Part shown: positions 57,220 to 64,000 of the stretch, piece after piece
Layout of the letters: each line of letters starts with the position of its first letter
Numbering within the stretch: position 1 is the stretch's first letter
Source: Papaver somniferum
Lineage: Eukaryota > Streptophyta > Magnoliopsida > Ranunculales > Papaveraceae
Direction of reading: 5' to 3'
NCBI RefSeq assembly: GCF_003573695.1
Contig: NC_039358.1
Coordinates: 238,210,345 to 238,274,344, forward strand
Length of the DNA stretch: 64,000 nucleotides
The notes under the pieces: generated by a model
What the model was told of the DNA's origin: nothing
The model's input: the letters and a program-made list of their open reading frames with translations, nothing else
The model's database searches: none
Made by a program: the position numbers and the translations under genes

Positions 57220-57750
57220 GTATGTTTGAAGAAGGTTCAAGGCTTCAAGCCGTATCCTCCCCCAAGAATGGCAACGCAATGCGACCAATAACACCTCCAA
57301 AATTTGGCCGTTTACAGGACTGTCATTGTTACCCAAATATATGTATTGTAACCTGAACCCGGAACACTTATGTTATATAAAGCCTCATGCCCCCAAATTT
57401 GCTCAGTTGTTCAGTATTGGTCTTTCAACTAAAATTTGTATTGTAGCGCAAAATCCACCAGATAAAATGGTCTGGTTCCTTATTCGAGTCTTCAGATAAA
57501 TTTCATGAGAAACAACAATGGGTCTGGGAAGATGAAATATCGAGAAAAAAAGTCGTGAAAACTAATGCCTGTAGTGTAAAAGTAACTGGGTTTCAACTGA
57601 ACATGTAGATTTCAATGAGAAACAAAACATCAAAGGTTCAGAGCACACAAGCAATATCTACCTGTGAACAAACCACTGACAGACTTCGAAAATAAATGAT
57701 AGAAGACTATTAACTATAACCAAGCAGTATGTGTGAGTCGAGGCATAAAG
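57220..57750. other. Intergenic between convergent HSP70 loci
   Basis: No gene recognised. It contains phrases (CAAAATTTG, TGACCCAAA-like) of the duplicated segment found at 48.7 and 50.2 kb. Confidence 0.35.
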
Positions 57751-57755
57751 CGTGA

Positions 57756-60098
57756 TCAGAAGAAACCAAATGATCTCAAGATTTTCTGGATTTTCCCGGT
57801 TTTGGGTGCACCACTGCTAGTTGTTGCTGAAGGAGTAGCATTATCAGTAATACCTTGCTGGTACAACTTATCTATGCAAGGGTCACATACATTCTGTAAT
57901 ACCTTCATCTTGCGGTTGATTTCGTCTATTGCAGCAAGTTCATTGCTATCCAACCACTGTAAGGCATTGTAGACTGCATTCTCGATTTTCTTCTGATCAT
58001 CTATTGATAGAGTCCCTCCGCTATTATTGGCCATGTTCCTCATCTTCAAAGCATGTCTCAAATTAGTTCCTCAACTCTACCTTCTTCATTTGTTTTTCAT
58101 CATCTAACTTGTATTTCTCAGCCTCTCGAACCAACCTCTTAATCCCAGAGGATGACAACCCCCCCTTGTTGTTTTTAATCGTAATCATATTCTTGTTCCC
58201 TGATTCCTTGTTCTCAGAAAACACAGTCAATATACCGTCTGCATCAATAACGAAGGTTTCTGTATTCTTAGCAACGCCACGAGGTGCTGGAGGAAGTCCA
58301 TATAGCGTGAAGGTACCCAACAAACTGTTGTCCTTAGTTCTAATTCCCTCACCCTCATACACCCGAATACTCACGTTAGTTTGATAGTCCTTGGCGGTAG
58401 TGTAGACCTTATGTTTCTTGGTGGGAATGGCTGTGTTCCTTGGGACCACCACGCTCATAACACCTCCTATCACCTCAACACCCAGAGAAAGAGGGATGAC
58501 ATCCATCAACACCAAGTCCTGCACCTTCTCACTAGCCTCACCGTTCAGAATAGCAGCTTGCACTGCAGCACCATACGCCACAGCCTCATCAGGGTTGATG
58601 CTCATGCAGAGTTTCTTCCCATTAAACAAATCCTGCAATAGAGACTGAACCTTAGGAATTCTGGTGGACCCACCTACGAGCACAATTTCGTGGATGCTGT
58701 TCTTGTCCATCTTAGAATCCGCCAAACACAGCTGAACAGGTTCCATACATTTCTTGAACAAATCCAGGTTTAACTCTTCAAATTTAGCACGAGTTATGGA
58801 CGTATTAAAATCGATACCTTCATACAATGAATCAATCTCAATGGTTGTCTGAGTTTTAGATGACAGAGTCCTCTTTGCCCTTTCACAAGATGTCCTTAGC
58901 CTCCTAAGAGCCTTTGGATTTTTACTGATGTCCTTGTCGTGCTTCTTCTTGAATTCCTGAACAAAGTGATTAACCATTCTGTTATCGAAATCCTCTCCTC
59001 CAAGATGCGTATCTCCAGATGTAGCCTTGACTTGGAAGATACGGTCTCTAATGTTGAGTATCGAAACATCAAAAATACCACCACCAAGATCAAAGATAAG
59101 AACATTCTCTGCAACAGCATTGGTCCCCTTCTCCTTTCCAGTGGTTACATTGGCCGCCTTCTTATCTAGGCCGTAAGCAATTCCCGCCGCCGTTGGTTCA
59201 TTGATGATTCGCAGTACATTAAGGCCTGCGATTTTACCAGCATCTTTAGTAGCTTGACGCTGAGAATCATTAAAATAAGCAGGGACTGTGATAACAGCAT
59301 CCGTAACAGTTGAACCAAGATAAGCTTCTGCTGTTTCCCTCATCTTCGAAAGAACCATGGATGAGATTTCCTCAGCTGATAACGCTTTAACCTTTCCCAT
59401 GTAATTGACTTGAATCATGGGTCTCATGTCTTCTCCAGCAATGACTTTGAATGGCCATAGCTTGATATCACTCTGAACCGTTGTATCATTGAATTTCCTA
59501 GCAATTAAACGTTTTGCATCTGCATAAAAAGAAAACAATCTCAGAAAATGGTGTCGAGATGGTAATTCAAAAAGCAATTAAGAGAAGTATTCCCAGTTAT
59601 TCAAACATGTGAATACAGACATATGCTTGGATTAGTCCAGAATCTCCAGATCATGTCTTTTCACAAGTCAATTGATTTGTATTACATAACGACCACCGTG
59701 CACGGTGTCCGGATTAATACAAACCCTCAAGGTCACAACTCAAATTGATCAAATCGCAGAACATATAATACAAATTCGAAGAACATAAAAAGATAAAACT
59801 ACTAACTTAAACCAACAAACATGATGATGAAATTTTAGATAATCAACCAAAATTGGAATTCTAGAAAGTAGTGAGTCTCACCGAAAACAGTGTTGATAGG
59901 GTTCATAGCAACCTGATTCAGAGCAGCATCTCCGATGAAACGGTGAGTATCAGTAAACGCAACACAAGAAGGAGTAGTACGATTCCCTTGATCATTAGGG
60001 ATGATTTCAACTCTTCCATTCTGCCATACTCCAACACATGAGTATGTTGTTCCCAAATCGATCCCAATTGCTTTTCCAGGTTTTCCTCCTCCACCCAT
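57756..60098 (-). pseudogene. Cytosolic-type HSP70 locus 2 with premature stop and lid frameshift
   Basis: Exon 1 (60098-59882) and exon 2 (from 59519) share the plant HSP70 intron. Signatures: [76 protein letters not shown]. The second phosphate loop reads [11 protein letters not shown] instead of [10 protein letters not shown], losing the conserved Thr. After KKVELRN a TAA stop at 58063-58065 ends the frame at 557 residues, about 90 short. The lid continues in another frame from about 58061 to 57756 (HALKMRNMANNSGG, IENAVYNALQWLDSNELA) and ends without EEVD. Either the protein is truncated in the lid or the locus is dead. Orientation is convergent with locus 1; the N-termini differ ([10 protein letters not shown] and [12 protein letters not shown]). 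Confidence 0.85.
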
Positions 60099-60099
60099 T

Positions 60100-60930
60100 T
60101 GTTGGTAGGAACAGAAGAAAATTGAGCTGAAATCTTAAATTTATGAACCCTAATTTCTATGGCTTATCCCGTTAACGTGTTCCTGGTAAGTAATTATACC
60201 ATTGTAGAACTTTTTTGAGTCCCTGTTCAATCCCCGATGTACTTTCTGAAATTTACCATAAGTGAGTACCAAATTGATTCATGTCTCTGTAATATGGCCA
60301 TCAACCTGTCATCATGCACGGAACTAAGAAATTCTGATAGCAAGAAGACAAATGATGGTTAACTTTAGTTACTCTTTAGATATTCTGTGACAGAGTTGCC
60401 ATTTGGGTTTCTCTCCACCAAATCTCTAAATGCTACATCTTGCATTCATCAATCTATCACCCTACGCAACCAATTTCATGGCTGATATGGATCATGTAAA
60501 CTTGATTATTCACCCACGCGTCCATTGAAAAGTTAGTCTTCTTCCCTTCTCAAAAGCATAAGATTCCAACGAAATAAAATAAATTATTTTAGAGAAAATA
60601 GCATTGGATAGTATATTTTCCTTGAAGCGGCGTAACCTAAGGAAACGTTCTTTTGTGCTTGAGAAGTTGCAAACGTTAGCTTGTACGAAATGAAAGAACC
60701 CACATCCTAGGTAATAAACTTCTGCCCGGAAGATGCGTCCTTACAGATCAAAACTTTTTAACCTGAACATCACAAAAAGATGACTTAGAAAAAGTTTTGT
60801 ACAGCATGGACTAAAAATTATAATTCAACTGCAAACAGATCGAAGTTTCAATGTATACGATATAAACCAAACACAAAATCATTGCACAAAGAGCCCATTT
60901 AATACCAGATAAAAGAATTTTAATTAAGAC
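60100..60930. other. Upstream region of HSP70 locus 2
   Basis: No gene recognised. It should contain the locus 2 promoter on the minus strand; no convincing TATA or heat-shock element could be fixed. Confidence 0.35.
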
Positions 60931-60932
60931 AC

Positions 60933-61127
60933 TTACATTTTTAATTTTCCAACATCTGTAGACGTGGAAGGATTGGAACTTTGATTCATTTCATGTTCAC
61001 TAACGGTATCCAATCCTCGGACACGTGCAGATTCTGCAGTCCTGTCTGATTTCTTTTTATTCAATCGCTGGGCTTGAATCCAAATCAAAACTATATATCC
61101 AAACTGAATGACGACTTCTTGCCACAT
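60933..61127 (-). CDS. Hypothetical 64-residue protein or terminal exon
   Basis: The frame starts MWQEVVIQFGYIVLIWIQAQ, a possible membrane helix, followed by a basic then Ser/Thr-rich tail (RLNKKKSDRTAESARVRG ... VGKLKM). Composition is more protein-like than neighbouring random frames. No homologue is recognised, and there is no supporting splice or promoter evidence. It could be the last exon of an unseen gene or chance. Confidence 0.2.
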   Translation of the reverse strand: MWQEVVIQFGYIVLIWIQAQRLNKKKSDRTAESARVRGLDTVSEHEMNQSSNPSTSTDVGKLKM

Positions 61128-61129
61128 GA

Positions 61130-61665
61130 CAGATAGTACGGATGTGTTTATGAAAGCATGCTAACATGACAGTTTGGCAAATATGCGCCACAAACGATCA
61201 ACAATCCACACATTTCTCCCAAAGTAAGGTAAAATGGTTATCAACACAAATAAATAATAAAAATGTACAAATCTGATTGCTTCATTGTCAACCTAACTCC
61301 ATTCCAACAAAATGAGGCGAAAGACACGTTGGGCTAAGGAATTCTCGCATCTTCAGACCTAAGCAACTTAAGTAATAAGCAACAACTTATGACAAATAAA
61401 ATAAAATGTTAATAGGTAGCCAAATTAATGAACCTATCATCCAGGAATATAATCAAACATTTTATGCTCAAACGAAGGAGTACATACTTTACCTATCACC
61501 CAATGCAACTGTGTACAGACCACTTTCCCTGATGACCATTTTCACTTGGAACGCTATAAATTGGCTACGTATTTCGAATAAAGAATGCATTTGATGTCTT
61601 TAGGGAAAAGTGATGGGTTCTGGAGTACATTTCTTCAGAGTGATTCCTCCTCCATTATGCAGTCA
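61130..61665. other. Intergenic, no gene recognised
   Basis: A/T-rich without recognisable features; leads into the dyad array. Confidence 0.35.
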
Positions 61666-61669
61666 CCAA

Positions 61670-62065
61670 AAACGATGCATAACACATTCTGCAGTCGTAT
61701 AACGAATTATGCAACCATTTTCTCCACTGCATAACAAATTATGCATTTGGATAACAAAATTATGCATCTATAACAAGTTATATTACCATTTTTTTGGTTG
61801 ATTTTAGCCGTACATATAAAAAATTGATGCATAATGCAGTATATATCCATATTACAGATGCATATCAGGTTATGCATTTATTTTCTCGATGCATAATGCA
61901 TTATGTAGCCATATTTTCTGACGCATAACAGGTTATGCAGGTTTTCTGGACTGCATAACAAGTTATGCAACAAATTTTGTAGATGCATAACAGGTTATGC
62001 ATCCATTTTCACGAATGCATAACATGTTATGCAGACAGTTTCTCGACTGAATGACATGTTATGCA
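61670..62065. repeat. Array of TGCATAAC-GTTATGCA palindromes
   Basis: About thirteen imperfect copies of an 18-bp dyad lie 25-40 bp apart, with the best matches TGCATAACAGGTTATGCA and TGCATAACATGTTATGCA. Spacers are unrelated but often T-rich (ATTTTCTC). Each copy is itself nearly palindromic, so single units can form hairpins. No gene is present. Confidence 0.8.
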
Positions 62066-62712
62066 GTCATAACCACATGATCATCTTCTTTCATGTTTCA
62101 TTAACTGCCACGCAAACCATTATCTTTCAGTTATTCGGGGGCTCTTGGTCAAAATCATGTATTTACACCATCATCTTCTTTCATGTATTTACACCATCAT
62201 CTGCAATTAAACCTTCTTCACAACTCATCCAGTATTGCTTACTCCAACTCAATTCATGGCTCGGAGTTTCATAAAAATATGAAATTAATTTCAAAATCTT
62301 CATTGAAAACAAGTTTTGATCATAAATCTATGATGACCAAACCGTGTTCTACAAACGCATTTAGGGATTTTTGCTGCTACCATTAATAACAGTAGTGAAT
62401 TGAAATTGTAATGAAGAGAATTGATAGTAAGAGGGTTCGTCGTTAATTCGAAGAAGAAGACGATTTGGTGCTTCTGTTGAGATCAATCGAATTTAGGCAT
62501 GAATTTGTTCTCGAAATCAATCGAGTCTCTCCCTTTTTCTGAAATCTAGGTATAGTGGAGAAGAAGAAGAAGAAAAAAAGACGAAAAAGAAGAAGGAAAA
62601 AAAAAGACAGAAACAGAAACAAAATTTTATATATTTTGGGTTTGAGAATAATTTTCTTCCAGAATTTGGGTGCGCGCCTGTAATTTTTGGAGCGTGGGTT
62701 TCACAGTAGAAA
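62066..62712. other. Intergenic between dyad array and hAT element
   Basis: CACCATCATCTTCTTTCATG is repeated near 62168-62200. GAAGAAGAAGA-rich purine runs occur at 62555-62610. No gene is seen. Confidence 0.4.
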
Positions 62713-62713
62713 C

Positions 62714-64000
62714 TAGGGTTGTCAACGGTAGCTATCGAAACGGATAATTGCTATACCGTATCCGTTACCGTTAATTTAATCGGATATCCGTTATCCGATA
62801 AAATCCGACGGATATTGAAATTTTTATTCGCTATCCGTTCCGTTAAGAGTAACGGATATTCGATAATATCCTTTAATTATCCGTTTCCGATAATAAATTA
62901 AAAAACAGTTAAAATGTTGAAATGAAAAGAGAAGAACAACTCTGCAGATCTTTTTCTTACAAAAAGAAATGAAAAGAACAACTGAAAAAACAGAGTATCT
63001 GTTCTGCTGTTCATTCAAAAAAAAAAAACAAGGATATACAAAAAGTTGAAATTCCTTTTCCTGATCTTATGACACATTTATGCCTTCCTCCGATCCTTTT
63101 TTTCTACTTCCACTCTATCCCCTCCTTATAAACATACCTTCAAAACCATGAAATAGGTTAGTTTGTAGTAAACTGAAAATTGTAGTAAATGAATAAAACA
63201 CAACAATTGATCTTATCAATTGTAGTAAACTAACTAAATTACATGATCCAAACAAAAACACAATATACAGTTTGCCAAGAGTCAGAAGACCACTTCATGC
63301 GCATTTCAATCCATCTAAAAAACCAAACAAATCTCATGTTTACAACGGCATAGATCACCATTCAATTACCAAATCCCTTCTAATTTTTATAGATCAGCGA
63401 TGTAACTGAAACAGAACCCTATATCCTAATTCAAACAATAAAAATAAAATCAATTCTCATGGCAAAGAAGAAACTAAAACTCATCCAAGATATATGAACC
63501 AATTCAGACATACAGTTCTAGGTTATACAGGCAACTCATTAATTCAACATGCAAGGGATGCAAAATTACATGATCCAAATGAAGTCAGAGCCTCGTACCT
63601 GCAGTACATGCAAGGGATGCAAAATTCAAAAAGATATTATCTGCACTGACTGAGAACTTCAGCTAAGCTTGTTCATCGTCATCGTCTGAAATAACAAACA
63701 AACAAAAAAAAAATCATTTGCGAGACAAGGATGTTTATAAATGATTCACCAATATAAGTTAGAGATAAACCTATAAGATCAGGCAACCAATCATTTAAGC
63801 AAAGCAAGGCTTGAACAGCTTCTGGAGCTAGTGAACTCCTATGTGTTGTAAGTACCCTACCGTCGTCGCTAAAGGTAGATTCTGATGCTACAGTTGACAC
63901 CGGAACAGCCAAGACATCTCGAGCAATTTTGGAAAGTATTGGGTGCGTAGGGGCATGATTCTTCCACCACGTCAATAAATCAAAATGTGTTTCATCATCA
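62714..64000 (-). mobile_element. hAT element, one end plus transposase, continuing past the window
   Basis: The left terminus reads TAGGGTTGTCAACGG, a hAT-type end. Dense subterminal repeats follow (ATCCGTTA, TAACGGATA, GGATATCCG between 62730 and 62885). The transposase C-terminus lies further right on the minus strand. The other end and target duplication are outside the window. Confidence 0.7.
63663..64000 (-). CDS. hAT transposase C-terminal dimerisation domain (partial, 5' end outside window)
   Basis: Exon 64000-63771 and a short last exon 63685-63663 (donor ATAG-GTTTAT, acceptor TTTCAG) encode the protein end. It reads DDETHFDLLTWWKNHAPTHP, ILSKIARDVLAVPVSTVASE, STFSDDGRVLTTHRSSLAPE and AVQALLCLNDWLPDLI, then an acidic DDDDEQA tail. 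This is the hAT family C-terminal dimerisation domain as in RICESLEEPER/DAYSLEEPER-like proteins. The frame is open to the window edge. It may be an active transposase or a domesticated relative; the hAT-type terminus and subterminal repeats nearby favour a transposon gene. The BED zinc finger and catalytic residues lie outside the window. Confidence 0.85.

Noticed and set aside
18737..60098. A plant metabolic gene cluster
   Set aside because: No biosynthetic enzymes are present. The genes are transporters, chaperones and a SURNod19 protein, best explained by local duplication.
61670..62065. CRISPR-like or telomere-like repeat
   Set aside because: Units are palindromic and diverged, with no fixed repeat length, and the sequence is not telomeric.

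Overview
The window is nuclear DNA of a flowering plant. It has spliced genes with GT-AG introns, a eukaryotic tRNA-Asn gene with a Pol III T-run, and Copia, Gypsy-type, hAT, Mutator-like, pogo and Stowaway elements. The sugar transporters, HSP70s and SURNod19 protein are plant-type. Several long repeats remind me of those in poppy-family (Papaveraceae, Ranunculales) genomes, but that placement is inference.

Region by region. 1-5.9 kb: transposon debris, with an Emigrant/Lemi-like pogo MITE and a 2.36-kb solo LTR flanked by AGTTG. 5.9-17.5 kb: a decayed minus-strand Copia element whose integrase was split by a 6.4-kb non-autonomous LTR element (target duplication GTAGC). 18.7-23.4 kb: two intact tandem STP-type hexose/H+ symporter genes, both minus strand, with nearly identical gene structures. 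25-38 kb: repeat-rich DNA holding two Mutator-like MITEs (one carrying an array of ACCGAAC/GTTCGGT dyads), an RPS14-like exon interrupted by a 1.7-kb hAT element, a ~1-kb minisatellite, a hAT MITE, and stubs of further STP copies. 38.4-43.2 kb: a young Copia element with nearly identical LTRs but a broken gag-pol. 43.7-45.5 kb: a third, near-complete STP copy with a nonsense codon. 46.1 kb: tRNA-Asn. 46.7-48.4 kb: an intact SURNod19-type gene. 49-53.6 kb: duplicated non-coding segments, a LINE tail, a Copia RT relic, a Stowaway and a Mutator-like MITE. 54.2-60.1 kb: two convergent cytosolic-type HSP70 loci, both damaged, with a SURNod19 fragment between them. 61.7-62.1 kb: a second dyad array. 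62.7-64 kb: the end of a hAT element whose transposase runs off the window.

The main biological theme is a local gene family that has repeatedly duplicated and decayed. STP copies, or only their last ~40 to ~330 bp, recur at 18.7, 21.3, 36.7, 37.5, 37.8 and 43.7 kb. A non-coding segment with a TATA-like motif recurs seven times, always in the same orientation. Only STP copies 1 and 2 and the SURNod19 gene look able to make full proteins. The transporters would import monosaccharides across the plasma membrane with protons. SURNod19 is a secreted or membrane-anchored stress-associated protein of unknown activity. No biosynthetic pathway or operon-like system is visible. The least explained structures are the dyad arrays and the seven-copy segment.
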